NCBI GenBank assembly: GCA_016779605.1
Contig: JADHNH010000004.1
Location: forward strand, 1-64,000
Length of the DNA: 64,000 nucleotides
Source of the DNA: Nevskia sp.
Lineage (GTDB): Bacteria; Pseudomonadota; Gammaproteobacteria; Nevskiales; Nevskiaceae
Direction of reading: 5' to 3'
The translations under genes and the position numbers were made by a program. Shown here one piece after another: positions 33,168 to 42,669 of the stretch. How positions within the stretch are numbered: position 1 is the first letter of the stretch; the number at the start of each line of letters is the position of its first letter. Below the pieces are notes generated by a model. It was not told the DNA's origin. It worked only from the letters and a program-made list of their open reading frames with translations, and ran no database searches.

Positions 33168-33785
33168 CTAGACGCACCGCCACTCGAACCGCCCGATCGA
33201 CGGGCTTTCGAGCACGGCGTGGTCCCCCGGCACCAGCGCTGCCACGCCGGCCGGCGTGCCGGTGTAGATCACGTCGCCGTCCTGCAAGGCCCAGGTCTTC
33301 GAGAGAATCTGTATCTGCCGCGCCACCGGGAACAGCATGTCCCGGGTGCGGCCATGCTGGCGCAGCGCGCCGTTGACATGCAGGGTGAATTCCAGCGCCT
33401 GCAGATCCTGGCCGTGGAAGGGTTTCCAGCCGCCCAGCGGCGCGGCGCCGTCGAAGGCCTTGGCCAGCTCCCAGGGCGCGCCCTTCTTCTTGAGCTCGTT
33501 CTGCAGCTCGCGCAGGGTCAGGTCCAGACCCAGGGTGATGTGGGTGACATGCGCCAGCGCCGCGTCGGCCGCGATGTCCGCGCCGCCGCCGCCCAGCCGC
33601 ACCACCAGCTCGGCCTCGTGGTGCACCGCGCCGCGGCCGCGCGGCAGGCGCAGCGGCGTATCCGCCGCCACCACGCAGCTCGGCGGCTTCATGAACACCA
33701 CGAACGCGTCGTCCGGCGCATTGCCCAGCTCGCGCACGTGCTCAGCGTAGTTGCGGCCGATGCAGAAGATGCGGTTGATGGTCAC
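33168..33785 (-). CDS. Fumarylacetoacetate hydrolase-family protein
   Basis: The 205-residue protein has the FAH/YcgM fold signature. IFCIGRNYAEHVRELGN is at the start and FMKPPSCVV follows. The metal-binding acidic set is HHEAELVVRLG and LGLDLTLRELQ, and GDVIYTGTPAGVAALVPGD is near the end. Members act as acylpyruvase/oxaloacetate decarboxylase or in aromatic catabolism; the substrate is open. The start used is GTG at 33785, without a visible ribosome-binding site and directly abutting a G-rich repeat. The neighbouring pckA suggests an oxaloacetate connection, which is speculative. Confidence 0.88.
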   Translation of the reverse strand: MTINRIFCIGRNYAEHVRELGNAPDDAFVVFMKPPSCVVAADTPLRLPRGRGAVHHEAELVVRLGGGGADIAADAALAHVTHITLGLDLTLRELQNELKKKGAPWELAKAFDGAAPLGGWKPFHGQDLQALEFTLHVNGALRQHGRTRDMLFPVARQIQILSKTWALQDGDVIYTGTPAGVAALVPGDHAVLESPSIGRFEWRCV

Positions 33786-33906
33786 GGGAATCGGGAGTCG
33801 ATATTCGGGATTCGCAAAAGCGAGAAACCAAGTCCCGGGGGCAGAATTTGAATTGGCATCCGGACCTGGCTTTCCGATTCCCGATTCCCGTCTGCCGTCT
33901 CCCGGC
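33786..33906. repeat. Pair of inverted G-rich repeats between FAH gene and pckA
   Basis: At 33786-33813 the plus strand carries GGGAATCGGGAGTCGATATT followed by CGGGATTCG. At 33874-33906 the minus strand carries CCGGGAGACGGCAGACGGG followed by two further AATCGG units. The second copy begins within four bases of the pckA stop (33910-33912). It resembles the tract after the dehydrogenase gene at 17005-17028. It may form stem or quadruplex structures at RNA 3' ends. Confidence 0.5.
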
Positions 33907-33909
33907 TTT

Positions 33910-35592
33910 TCAGATCCTCTCCTCGATGCCGAACTTGGCGAAGCCCTTGTTCTTGAAGTTCTCGCGGAACATGTCGCGCAGCTTCACCGCCTGCGCGTCG
34001 TACGCGGCCTTGTCGGACCAGGTCTGCCGCGGATCGAGCATCTCGGCCGGCACGCCGGGGCAGGACTTGGGCATATTCAGGTTGAACACCGGGTGCCGAT
34101 GGGTTTCGACCTGGTCCAGCCCGCCGCTGAGCGCGGCGTTGAGCAGCGCGCGGGTGACCCGGATCGGGAAGCGCTTGCCCACGCCCGAGGGGCCGCCGGT
34201 CCAGCCGGTGTTGAGCAGGATGCAACGCGCCTTGTGATGGTCCATCTTGTCGGCCAGCAGCCTGGCGTAGACGTTCGGCTTGTGCGCCATGAACGGCCCG
34301 CCGAAGCAGGCGGAAAAAGTCGGCGTCGGCTCGGTGATGCCCACCTCGGTGCCGGCGACGCGCGCGGTGAAGCCGGAGACGAAGTGGTACATGACGTCCT
34401 TGGAGTCCAGCAGCGAGATCGGCGGCAGCACGCCGAAGGCGTCGGCGGTGAGCAGCACGATGGTCTGCGGGTGCGGCCCGCGCGAGCCGGGCATGACGTT
34501 GGGGTTGGCGGTCAGCGGGTAGGACAGCCGCATGTTCTCGGCGATCGAGTCGTCGCTGTAGTTGAGGTCCTGCGGGTGGCAGTCCTGCATGCGCTTGCCG
34601 GGCAGCGGCGGCACGTTCTCGATGATGGTGCCGGGCTTGGACAGCGCCGCGGCGATGATCGGCTCGGCTTCCTTGTCCAGGTTGATCAGCTTGGCGTAGC
34701 AGCCGTCCTCGAGGTTGCACAGGCCGTTGTCGGACCAGATGGTCTCGTCGTCGCCGATCAGGCGCCGCGCGGCGTCGGCCGACAGCGTGGTCTTGCCGGT
34801 GCCCGACAGGCCGAACAGGATGGCGGCGTCGTTGCCGGGGCCGACGTTGGCCGAGCAGTGCATCGACAGGCGGCCGTCCAGCGGCAGCAGGAAGTTGCCG
34901 ACGGTGAAGATGGTCTTCTTGACCACGCCGCAGTAGTCGGCGCGGCCGGCCACCAGGCAGATGCGGTTGCGCGTGTCGATGACCACCGCCGCCTCGGCGC
35001 GGCAGCCGTCGCGCTCGGGCACGCACTCGAAGCTGGGCACGTTGAGCATGGTCCAGCGGCGCGCGTCGACGTCCTTCACGCCCGGCAGGTCCTTGGGGAA
35101 CATGTTGTGGGCGAACATGGCGTGGGTGGCGTACTCGCCGACGAAGCGGTAGGGCACGGCGAAGTCCGGGTCCGCGCCCATGAACACGTCCTTGACGTAC
35201 AGGGTGGACTTGCGCGCGTTGACGTGCTCGACCACGCGCTTGAGCAGGCCCTGGTACTTGTCGGGATCGTAGGGGTTCAGGTCGGCCTTGAACCAGATCT
35301 GGTCGGACACTTCCGGCCATTTCACCGCATAGGTGTCCTTGGTGCGGCGGCCGGTGCAGTCCGGGTCGGTGAAGTACATCAGCGGCCCCTTGTCGCCCAG
35401 CACCGTCGGATACGCCTTCTGCTCGCCGCTGCCGCCGCCCTTGCGCACGCGCCCGCGGTCGTTGCGCACCGCTTCGTGGAACAGCTCTTCCTTGCTCAGC
35501 CCGTATCGATAGGTCACCGATTGGAGTCCGAGCAGTTTTTCCAGGTCGGATTTGAAATCGGAGGAGGAGACGGCGCCTTTCTGGTTTTCCAT
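33910..35592 (-). CDS. pckA: Phosphoenolpyruvate carboxykinase (ATP)
   Basis: Converts oxaloacetate and ATP to phosphoenolpyruvate, ADP and CO2, the entry to gluconeogenesis from TCA intermediates. The 560-residue protein has Walker A GLSGTGKTTLSAD, the metal-binding IGDDETIWSDNG, and GGPFMAHKPNVYA. The ligand-binding NTGWTGG is also present. The ATP-dependent (not GTP) class is clear from these motifs. Start at ATG 35592; no strong ribosome-binding site. About 225 bp upstream is untranslated spacer, with a minus-strand TAAACT as possible -10 near 35773. Confidence 0.96.
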   Translation of the reverse strand: MENQKGAVSSSDFKSDLEKLLGLQSVTYRYGLSKEELFHEAVRNDRGRVRKGGGSGEQKAYPTVLGDKGPLMYFTDPDCTGRRTKDTYAVKWPEVSDQIWFKADLNPYDPDKYQGLLKRVVEHVNARKSTLYVKDVFMGADPDFAVPYRFVGEYATHAMFAHNMFPKDLPGVKDVDARRWTMLNVPSFECVPERDGCRAEAAVVIDTRNRICLVAGRADYCGVVKKTIFTVGNFLLPLDGRLSMHCSANVGPGNDAAILFGLSGTGKTTLSADAARRLIGDDETIWSDNGLCNLEDGCYAKLINLDKEAEPIIAAALSKPGTIIENVPPLPGKRMQDCHPQDLNYSDDSIAENMRLSYPLTANPNVMPGSRGPHPQTIVLLTADAFGVLPPISLLDSKDVMYHFVSGFTARVAGTEVGITEPTPTFSACFGGPFMAHKPNVYARLLADKMDHHKARCILLNTGWTGGPSGVGKRFPIRVTRALLNAALSGGLDQVETHRHPVFNLNMPKSCPGVPAEMLDPRQTWSDKAAYDAQAVKLRDMFRENFKNKGFAKFGIEERI

Positions 35593-35819
35593 GGAATCGT
35601 TCTGGTCTGGCTTCTTGGGTGGGCTTCAGGTGGGCTTGGGAGGGGTCTTGGGTACGGGCTTCGGAGGAATGGAACGGATCCGAAAATGGTGCGGTACTGG
35701 ACCGGAAATGTGCGGACGGTCGCTTCGGCTCCCCTGCAAAAAACGCGCTGATGCGAAGGACCGCGCGCGGGAGGCGTAGTTTAGCCGCTCGGCGGCCTGC
35801 GGTGCATCCCCGCGGCCTT

Positions 35820-36218
35820 TCAGGCCGCCCCGGCGAGCACCGTGTCGATGCTGATCTTCTTGAGCAGGGCGCGGTGGATCGGGCACTTGTTGGCAATGCC
35901 CAACAGGTATTGGCGCTGTTCCGCGGTGAGCTCGCCCACCAGCTCGACGCTGCGGCTCAACCGGTAGTTATCGTTGTCCTCGACGTGGCTGATGGTCACG
36001 CGCACGTCGGCCAGCGGCATCTGCTTGCGCCGCGCCACCAGGGTCACGGTCATGGCGGTGCAGGCGCCGAGCGCGGCGTCGAGCAGCTCGTGCGGGTCCA
36101 GGCCGCCGCCGTCGCCGACGTCGGGCGGCTCGTCGGAGAACAGCGCGTTGGCGCCGGCCTCGACCAGCTGCTTGAGCTTGCCTTCCGGGGCCTTGTGTAC
36201 CTTGATCGGGTTGCTCAT
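35820..36218 (-). CDS. OsmC-family peroxiredoxin-like protein
   Basis: The 132-residue OsmC/YhfA-type protein has the two redox Cys residues of the family, in LGACTAMTVTLVARRK (about residue 50) and NKCPIHRAL (about 112). OsmC/Ohr proteins reduce organic hydroperoxides; this sequence is nearer the general OsmC-like group than Ohr. Start at ATG 36218, which overlaps the stop of the upstream murU by four bases. It would therefore be cotranslated with the amgK-murU pair, although it has no obvious part in peptidoglycan recycling. Confidence 0.9.
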   Translation of the reverse strand: MSNPIKVHKAPEGKLKQLVEAGANALFSDEPPDVGDGGGLDPHELLDAALGACTAMTVTLVARRKQMPLADVRVTISHVEDNDNYRLSRSVELVGELTAEQRQYLLGIANKCPIHRALLKKISIDTVLAGAA

Positions 36219-36886
36219 GGGTGGCTTGCCTCCAATTGCTGCAGGCGCTGCAGGGTGCCGACGTCCGACCATGGGCCGGTGTAGAGCTCGCCGGCCAGCG
36301 CGTCGCGGTCGGCGGCCTGCCGCCACAACGGCAGCAGCGGGAAACGCCCGGCGGCGCAGCCGGCAAACAGCTCCGGCCGGTGGATCGACAGGCCGCTGAA
36401 TGTAGCCTGCGGCGGCGCATTGCGCACGCGGCCGCCGGCCAGGGCGAAGTCGCCGCCCGGGTTGTGCGCCGGATTGGGCACCAGCACCAGGTGCGCCAGG
36501 TCCTGGGCCGGCAGGCGCCGCGCGCGCTCCGCCAGGGCGGCCCAGGGGTAATCGGTGTAGACATCGCCGTTGACCAGCAGGAACGGTCCCGGCCCCAGCA
36601 GCGGCAGCGCGCGGTGCACGCCGCCGCCGGTTTCCAGGGCCGGCCAGCCTTCCTCGGAATAGGCGATGCGCACCCCGTAGCGGCTACCCTCGCCCAGGTG
36701 CTCGCGCAGCGTCTGGCCGAGCCAGCCGAGGTTGACCACCAGCTCGCGGATGCCGGCGGCCGCCAGGCCCAGGATATGGTGCTCGACCAGGGCGCGCCCG
36801 CGCACCGCCAGCAAGGGCTTGGGCAGATGGTCGGTCAGCGGCCGCAGGCGTTCGCCGCGGCCGGCGGCCAGGATCATGGCGCGCAT
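36215..36886 (-). CDS. murU: N-acetylmuramate alpha-1-phosphate uridylyltransferase
   Basis: Transfers UMP from UTP to MurNAc-1-phosphate, giving UDP-MurNAc in the recycling route that bypasses de novo synthesis and fosfomycin. The 223 residues have the nucleotidyltransferase signature LAAGRGERLRPLTDHLPKPLL at the N-terminus, NGDVYTD for metal binding and SDVGTLQRL near the end. Its place directly after amgK and near lptD matches Pseudomonas. Start ATG 36886, 28 bp after amgK. Confidence 0.94.
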   Translation of the reverse strand: MRAMILAAGRGERLRPLTDHLPKPLLAVRGRALVEHHILGLAAAGIRELVVNLGWLGQTLREHLGEGSRYGVRIAYSEEGWPALETGGGVHRALPLLGPGPFLLVNGDVYTDYPWAALAERARRLPAQDLAHLVLVPNPAHNPGGDFALAGGRVRNAPPQATFSGLSIHRPELFAGCAAGRFPLLPLWRQAADRDALAGELYTGPWSDVGTLQRLQQLEASHP

Positions 36887-36914
36887 GGCTACGCGCCGCG
36901 CGCGGCGGCCGGCC

Positions 36915-37913
36915 TCACTGGCCCAGCCCCGGCAGCACGTGGCGCTCGAACAGCGCCGCCAGCGGCGCCAGCTCGGTGTACCGGGGTGCCACCTCCATGA
37001 CGTAGCGCACGAAGCGCGGGGTGTCGGCCAGGTAGCGCGGCTTGCCGTCGCGCAGGGTCAGGCGCGCGAAGATGCCCAGCACCTTCAGGTGCCGCTGCAG
37101 GCCGATGAGGTCGCACTGGCGCCGGAACGAGGCCCAGTCGGCCAGCGGCACGCCGGCGCCGGTCGCGCGCCGGTGGTACCGGCCCAGCCAGGCCTGCACG
37201 CGCTCGGCCGGCCAGCTCAGGAAGGCGTCGCGGAACAGGCTGACGGCGTCGTAGGCCAGCGGCCCGTAGACGGCGTCCTGGAAATCGAGCACGCCCGGGT
37301 TGGGGCTGCTGTGCATCAGGTTGCGCGGCATGTAGTCGCGGTGCACGTAGCCCTGCGGCTGCGCCAGGGCGTCGGCGACCAGCCGGTCGAACACCGCCTC
37401 GAGCTCCGCACGCTCGGCCGGCGCCAGCGATACGCCGCGGTGCAGCTGCAGGTACCAGTCGGGGAACAGCGCCAGCTCGCGCCGCAGCAGCGCCGCGTCG
37501 TAGGGCGGCAGCTGGCGCGGCCGGCTGGCGCGCTGCCACAACACCAGCGCGTCGATCGCGGCGTCGAACAAGGCGTCGGCATTGTCCGGCCGCAGCACGT
37601 CCAGGAAGGTCTGCGTGCCGAGGTCCGATAGCAGCAGGAAGCCGCGCTCGAGGTCCTGTGCGTGCACCCGCGGCACGTGCACGCCGGCGTCGGCGAGCAG
37701 GGCGGCGACCTTGAGGAACGGGCGGCAGTCCTCGCGCTCCGGCGGAGCGTCCATGACGATCCAGCTGCCGCCGCCGTGGCACAGGCGGAAATAGCGCCGG
37801 AAGCTGGCGTCCGCCGATGCCGGGGCGAAGGCGGCCTGCGCCAGTCCCAAGGCGGATTGCGCCCAGTCCTGCGCCAGCGCCGCGCGCAGGTCTTCGGCCG
37901 GGGGCGTGCTCAA
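36915..37913 (-). CDS. amgK: N-acetylmuramate/N-acetylglucosamine anomeric kinase
   Basis: Phosphorylates recycled MurNAc (and GlcNAc) at C1, supplying MurU. The 332-residue protein has the aminoglycoside-phosphotransferase-like fold: ASFRRYFRL near the P-loop region, Brenner motif HRDYMPRNLM, and LDFQDAVYGPLAYD for metal binding. Gene order amgK-murU, divergent from lptD, is as in Pseudomonas. Start at ATG 37913. Confidence 0.94.
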   Translation of the reverse strand: MSTPPAEDLRAALAQDWAQSALGLAQAAFAPASADASFRRYFRLCHGGGSWIVMDAPPEREDCRPFLKVAALLADAGVHVPRVHAQDLERGFLLLSDLGTQTFLDVLRPDNADALFDAAIDALVLWQRASRPRQLPPYDAALLRRELALFPDWYLQLHRGVSLAPAERAELEAVFDRLVADALAQPQGYVHRDYMPRNLMHSSPNPGVLDFQDAVYGPLAYDAVSLFRDAFLSWPAERVQAWLGRYHRRATGAGVPLADWASFRRQCDLIGLQRHLKVLGIFARLTLRDGKPRYLADTPRFVRYVMEVAPRYTELAPLAALFERHVLPGLGQ

Positions 37914-37971
37914 GGCTTGGTCATCGTTGGTCGGCTGGCGGCGGGAACCGTGGGCGCATCGGCCCTAGGTT

Positions 37972-40254
37972 ATGATTTGCCGCACCACGTCGCAAACGAC
38001 AACCAAACGGGACGCCCAGTTGCGACTCATCTCGAACCTTCCGTTGCGCCTGGCCCTGGCCGCCGCCGCGTTGTGCGCCAGCGCTGCCGCGCAGGCGGTG
38101 CGCACCACGCCGGGCTCCTGCCCGCAGCTCGACTACATCCGCGAACTGCCGCCGATGCCGGCCGATCCGCGCATGGTGCTCAACGCCGACCATGCCGAGC
38201 TCAAGCAGGGCGGGCTTTCGCACCTGTCCGGCTCGGTGCTGATCAGCAAGGACGGCTACGAGTTCTCCGCCCGCCAGCTGGATTTCAGCGACGCCGACAA
38301 GCACGTCCTGGTGAACTCGGAGTCGTACTTCCGCAACCCGCTGATCATCGTCAAGAGCCTGCACGCGGATTTCGACCTTAACGCGCAGACCGGCAGCTTC
38401 GACAACGCCAGCTTCACCCTGCTGCCGCTGGCGGCCCGCGGCACCGCCGAGCACCTGACGCTGGCACGGGCCGGCTGGGCGCGCATGGACCGGGTCAGCT
38501 ACACCACCTGCGGACCGGACAACGACGGCTGGATCCTGCGCGCCGCCTCCGTGGAGCTGGACCAGGACAAGGGCGTGGGCCATGCGCACGACGCCGCCGT
38601 ATGGTTCCAGGGCGTACCGCTGATCTACCTGCCGTACCTGAGCTTCCCCACCGACGGCGAACGCCATACCGGCTTCCTGGCGCCGATCGTCGGCAACGGC
38701 AACAACACCGGCTTCGACGTGCGCGCGCCGTACTACCTGAACCTGGCGCCGAACTACGACGCCACCCTGATCCCGCGCCTCATGTCCCGGCGCGGCGAGC
38801 AGCTCGGCGGCCAGGTGCGCTACCTGCTGCCCGAATCCGAGGGCACGGTCTACGGCGAGTACATGCCGCACGACTACGACACCGGCACCCAGCGCAGCTT
38901 CATCAACCTCAACACGCAGAGCCTGCTGGGCCCGCGCCTCGGCCTGGAAACCGCCTATGCCTCGGTCAGCGACCGCAATTATTTCCAGGACCTGGGCGGC
39001 CACGTCGATCTCACCGAGGCGGCGGTGCTGGCGCAGGGCGCCAAGCTGACCTACCAGGCGCCGACCGTGTACACCCTGACCGCCCTGATACAGGGCTACC
39101 AGCCGCTGGCCGGCGGGCTGCAACCAGTCGACAACCCCTACCGGCGCACGCCGCAGATCCGCCTCGACGCGCTGTCCAAGAACAGCTTCCTGGACACCCG
39201 CGCCGGCTTCGACGGCGAGTTCACCAATTTCGCCCGCTCCAACTCGGTCGAGGGCCAGCGCTTCGTCGGCCAGCCCTACCTGCGCTGGGAACGCAACAGC
39301 AGCAGCTGGTTCGCCGCCGCGCAGTCGGATTTTTCGTATTCCTACTACAACCTGACCAATACCCCGGGCGGCGAGGCGCGCCACCCGGACCGCACCCTGC
39401 CCCTGTACAGCGCCGAGGGCGGCCTGCATTTCGACCGCATCACCGGCTCCGGCGAACTGCAGACGCTGGAGCCGCACGTGTACTACCTGTACGTGCCGTA
39501 CCACAACCAGGACCAGCTGCCGGTGTTCGACACCGGCGAACCCGACTTCGACCTGCCCGAGCTGTTCGCGCGCAACCGCTTCACCGGCCAGGACCGCATC
39601 GCCGACGCCAACCAGGTGACGTCGGCGCTGACCACGCGCCTGATCGATCCGAACACCGGCGAGTCGCGCCTTTCCGCCAGCTTCGGCGAGATCTACCGGA
39701 CGCGCGCGTCGCGGGTCAGCCTGCCCGGGTTCGAGACGCCCAGCGCCGGCAGCTCGGACTACATCGCCGCCGGCGACTACCAGCTGAGCCGCCGCTGGGC
39801 GCTGGCCGGGCTGGCCGAAGTGACCTCGACGCTGGACCGCTTCTCGCGCACTGAGGCCGAGCTGCGCTATCGCGAGCCGGATGCCGGCACTTACGGCAAC
39901 CGCTTCGACCTCGCCTACCGCTATTTCAACGGCCTGCTGCAGCAGGTCGACACCGCCGCCTCCACGCCGATCTCGGATCGCTGGCGGCTGGCCGGGCGCC
40001 TGCGCTACTCGGTGGCGGACGACCGCATGCTGGACTCCTTCGGCGGGCTCGAGTACCAGACCTGCTGCTGGGCCGCACGCGCCACCTACCGGCGCTTCCT
40101 CACCAGCAACGCCGGCACCTACAACAATGGCGTGTACTTCCAGATCGAGCTCAAGGGCCTGAGCCGGCTCGGCTCGGGCTTCGAGGACCTGCTGCCGGCG
40201 ATCGACCCCAACGCCCCGATCCGCGGCCGCAACGCCGCGGCCGTGGTACCCTAA
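37972..40254 (+). CDS. lptD: LPS-assembly protein LptD
   Basis: Outer-membrane beta-barrel that, with LptE, inserts lipopolysaccharide in the outer leaflet. Up to 760 residues: signal peptide, N-terminal OstA-like jellyroll (about 65-200) and barrel. The conserved CC pair is in YQTCCWAARATYRRFL near the C-terminus, with another Cys in PGSCPQ near the N-terminus and one in TTCGPDN. These are placed to form the inter-domain disulfides that mature LptD needs, for which DsbC in this window is relevant. The ATG at 37972 lies inside a possible -10 box (TATGAT 37971-37976). TTG at 38020 gives a better signal peptide (LRLISNLPLRLALAAAALCA), so the start is uncertain. Confidence 0.93.
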   Translation: MICRTTSQTTTKRDAQLRLISNLPLRLALAAAALCASAAAQAVRTTPGSCPQLDYIRELPPMPADPRMVLNADHAELKQGGLSHLSGSVLISKDGYEFSARQLDFSDADKHVLVNSESYFRNPLIIVKSLHADFDLNAQTGSFDNASFTLLPLAARGTAEHLTLARAGWARMDRVSYTTCGPDNDGWILRAASVELDQDKGVGHAHDAAVWFQGVPLIYLPYLSFPTDGERHTGFLAPIVGNGNNTGFDVRAPYYLNLAPNYDATLIPRLMSRRGEQLGGQVRYLLPESEGTVYGEYMPHDYDTGTQRSFINLNTQSLLGPRLGLETAYASVSDRNYFQDLGGHVDLTEAAVLAQGAKLTYQAPTVYTLTALIQGYQPLAGGLQPVDNPYRRTPQIRLDALSKNSFLDTRAGFDGEFTNFARSNSVEGQRFVGQPYLRWERNSSSWFAAAQSDFSYSYYNLTNTPGGEARHPDRTLPLYSAEGGLHFDRITGSGELQTLEPHVYYLYVPYHNQDQLPVFDTGEPDFDLPELFARNRFTGQDRIADANQVTSALTTRLIDPNTGESRLSASFGEIYRTRASRVSLPGFETPSAGSSDYIAAGDYQLSRRWALAGLAEVTSTLDRFSRTEAELRYREPDAGTYGNRFDLAYRYFNGLLQQVDTAASTPISDRWRLAGRLRYSVADDRMLDSFGGLEYQTCCWAARATYRRFLTSNAGTYNNGVYFQIELKGLSRLGSGFEDLLPAIDPNAPIRGRNAAAVVP

Positions 40255-40295
40255 GCGCTTCACCGTTTGCACGCCCTTTTGAAAGCCCTTTACAG

Positions 40296-41645
40296 ATGAA
40301 GCACTTGCGTTGGCTGCCGCTTGCGGCGGCACTGCTGCTGGCCCCATTGCTGTCGCTGGCCGCCGGCACCGCCGCGGTGGTCGACCGCATCGTCGCGATC
40401 GTCAACGACAGCGTGATCCTGCAAAGCGAGCTCGAGCAGGCCACCCTGATGGCGCAGAGCGAAATGCGCCAGCGCGGCATCAGCCCGCCCGCGCAGGCGG
40501 TGCTGCGCACGCAGGTGCTCGAGCGCCTGATCCTGCTCAAGCTGCAGACCCAGCGCGCCAAGGAAGCCGGCGTCAAGGTGGAGGACCGCGAGCTCAACGA
40601 AGTGCTCGCCAACATCGCCGCGCAGAACAAGCTGAGCGTCGCCGAGTTCGCCCAGCAGGTCAAAGCCGAGGGGCTGGACTACATCTCGCTGCGCGAGGAG
40701 ATCCGCGAACAGGTGCTGGTGCAGCGCGTGCGGCAGAAGGAGGTGGCTTCGCGCATCGTCGTCACCGACCAGGACGTCGACCAGTACCTGGCGGCCTCCG
40801 GCGCCGACGACCCCAACGAGTTCAGGCTTTCCCACATCCTGGTGGCGGTCACCGAGGCCGGCAACCCGGAGCTGCGCGAGAAGGCGCGGCTGAAGGCGGA
40901 AAGCCTGCTCAAGCGGCTGCGCGCCGGCGAGGACTTCGCCCAGCTCGCCGTCGCCGAATCCGACGGCCAGCAGGCCCTGCAGGGCGGCGACCTCGGCTGG
41001 CGCAAGGCCGCGAGCCTGCCCACGGCGTTTTCCGCGGTGGTGCCGCGGCTCGCCATCGGCCAGGTCAGCGACGTCATCGAGGCGCCGAACGGCTACAACA
41101 TCATCCGGCTGGCGGACAAGCGCAGCGTCGGCCAGCGCCAGACCATCGTCGAGACGCATGCGCGCCATATCCTGCTGAGCACGAACACCATCCGCAACGA
41201 GGACGCCACGCGCGCCCAGGCGTTCGAGCTGTACGACCGCCTGCGCAAGGGCGACGACTTCGTCGCCCTGGCCAAGAAGTACTCCGACGATCCCGGCTCC
41301 AAGATGAGCGGCGGCGACCTCAACTGGCAGCCGGCGGGCTCGTTCGCGCCGGAGTTCCAGGAGCGCATCGACGCGCTGGAGCCCGGCCAGATGACGCAGC
41401 CGTTCCACTCGCAGTTCGGCTGGCATATCGCCCGCGTCGAGGGCCGCCGCACCCGCGACATCACCGAGGAAGCGCGCCGCGCCCGTGCGCGGCAGGCGAT
41501 CCAGCAGCGCAAGGAAGGCGAGGAGTACGAAGTGTGGCTGCGCCGCCTGCGCGAAGAGGCCTACGTCGAATACCGGATGGCATCGGAGCAGGCCGATTCC
41601 GGCGCGCCGGCAATGTTTCCGGCAAGGGCGACCGCCGCGCCCTGA
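40296..41645 (+). CDS. surA: Periplasmic chaperone/peptidyl-prolyl isomerase SurA
   Basis: Escorts unfolded outer-membrane proteins to the Bam complex. The 449-residue precursor has a signal peptide (cut near SLAAG, about residue 23) and the SurA N-terminal domain ([20 protein letters not shown]). Two parvulin domains follow, beginning at [11 protein letters not shown] and [11 protein letters not shown], each with the GGDLGW or GGDLNW motif. A C-terminal helix closes the protein. It lies 41 bp after lptD and 25 bp before pdxA in the widespread lptD-surA-pdxA-ksgA order. Confidence 0.96.
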   Translation: MKHLRWLPLAAALLLAPLLSLAAGTAAVVDRIVAIVNDSVILQSELEQATLMAQSEMRQRGISPPAQAVLRTQVLERLILLKLQTQRAKEAGVKVEDRELNEVLANIAAQNKLSVAEFAQQVKAEGLDYISLREEIREQVLVQRVRQKEVASRIVVTDQDVDQYLAASGADDPNEFRLSHILVAVTEAGNPELREKARLKAESLLKRLRAGEDFAQLAVAESDGQQALQGGDLGWRKAASLPTAFSAVVPRLAIGQVSDVIEAPNGYNIIRLADKRSVGQRQTIVETHARHILLSTNTIRNEDATRAQAFELYDRLRKGDDFVALAKKYSDDPGSKMSGGDLNWQPAGSFAPEFQERIDALEPGQMTQPFHSQFGWHIARVEGRRTRDITEEARRARARQAIQQRKEGEEYEVWLRRLREEAYVEYRMASEQADSGAPAMFPARATAAP

Positions 41646-41670
41646 GCGCGCTTGCGCCGGCGCCGCCGCG

Positions 41671-42669
41671 ATGAACGCGCCCGCCCCGCCGCCCCGCCTG
41701 CTGCTGACTCCCGGCGAGCCCGCCGGCATCGGCCCGGACCTGGCGGTCATGCTGGCCCAGACCGCTTCCACCGCGGCCCTGACGGCCCTGTGCGATCCCG
41801 ACCTGCTGGCCCGCCGCGCCCGCCAGCTCGGCCTGCCGCTGCGGCTGCGCATCGAATCCGCCCCTTGCGCCGTGCCCGGCCAGGCCGGCGAGCTGGCGGT
41901 GCTGCCGGTGCCGCTGTGCGCGCCGGTCAGCGCCGGCCGGCTGGATCCGCGCAACGCACCCTACGTGCTCGACTGCATCCGCCGCGCCACCGCACTGGCG
42001 CTGGCGGCGCAGGCCGACGCGCTGGTGACCGGCCCGGTGCACAAGGCGGCGATCAACGACGCCGGCTTCGCCTTCAGCGGCCACACCGAATTCATCGCCG
42101 CGCTGTGCGGCGCCGCCACGCCGGTGATGATGCTGGTGGCCGGCGGCCTGCGGGTGGCGCTGGCGACCACGCACCTGCCGCTGCGCGCGGTGGCCGACGC
42201 CATCACCAGGGACGGCCTGGGGGCGGTGCTGGAAGTGCTGCACGCGGACCTGCGCGGGCGCTTCGGCATCGCCGATCCGCTGATCCTGGTCTGCGGCCTC
42301 AACCCGCATGCCGGCGAGGGCGGCCACCTCGGCGGGGAGGAGATTGCCGTGATCGGCCCGGTGCTGGAGCGGCTGCGCGCGCGCGGCTGGCGCCTGCGCG
42401 GCCCGCTGCCCGCCGACACCCTGTTCACGCCGCACCAGCTGGCCGGCGCCGACGCGGCGCTGGCGATGTACCACGACCAGGGGCTGCCGGTGCTCAAGTA
42501 CGCCGGCTTCGGCCAGGCGGTGAACGTGACGCTCGGGTTGCCGATCGTCCGCACTTCGGTGGACCACGGTACCGCGCTGGAACTGGCCGGCACTGGCCAG
42601 GCACAGGCCGGCAGCCTGCAGCAGGCGGTGGCCCTGGCCGCCGGGCTGGCGCAGCGGCAACGGCGGTGA
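41671..42669 (+). CDS. pdxA: 4-hydroxythreonine-4-phosphate dehydrogenase
   Basis: Oxidises 4-hydroxythreonine 4-phosphate with NAD(P)+ in pyridoxal 5'-phosphate synthesis. The 332-residue protein begins [17 protein letters not shown] and has the metal-binding His residues in [18 protein letters not shown] and [11 protein letters not shown]. The C-terminal [13 protein letters not shown] is typical. Start ATG 41671. Its TGA overlaps the ksgA start. Confidence 0.96.
   Translation: MNAPAPPPRLLLTPGEPAGIGPDLAVMLAQTASTAALTALCDPDLLARRARQLGLPLRLRIESAPCAVPGQAGELAVLPVPLCAPVSAGRLDPRNAPYVLDCIRRATALALAAQADALVTGPVHKAAINDAGFAFSGHTEFIAALCGAATPVMMLVAGGLRVALATTHLPLRAVADAITRDGLGAVLEVLHADLRGRFGIADPLILVCGLNPHAGEGGHLGGEEIAVIGPVLERLRARGWRLRGPLPADTLFTPHQLAGADAALAMYHDQGLPVLKYAGFGQAVNVTLGLPIVRTSVDHGTALELAGTGQAQAGSLQQAVALAAGLAQRQRR

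Noticed and set aside
35812-35828. GCGGCCT/AGGCCGC stem at the end of the OsmC-like gene as a terminator
   Set aside because: The stem overlaps the stop codon, has only 7 bp and is not followed by T on the relevant strand; stems like this occur by chance in such GC-rich DNA.
33782-35896. A 704-codon minus-strand frame overlapping pckA
   Set aside because: Out-of-frame shadow of pckA; the pckA frame has all catalytic motifs.
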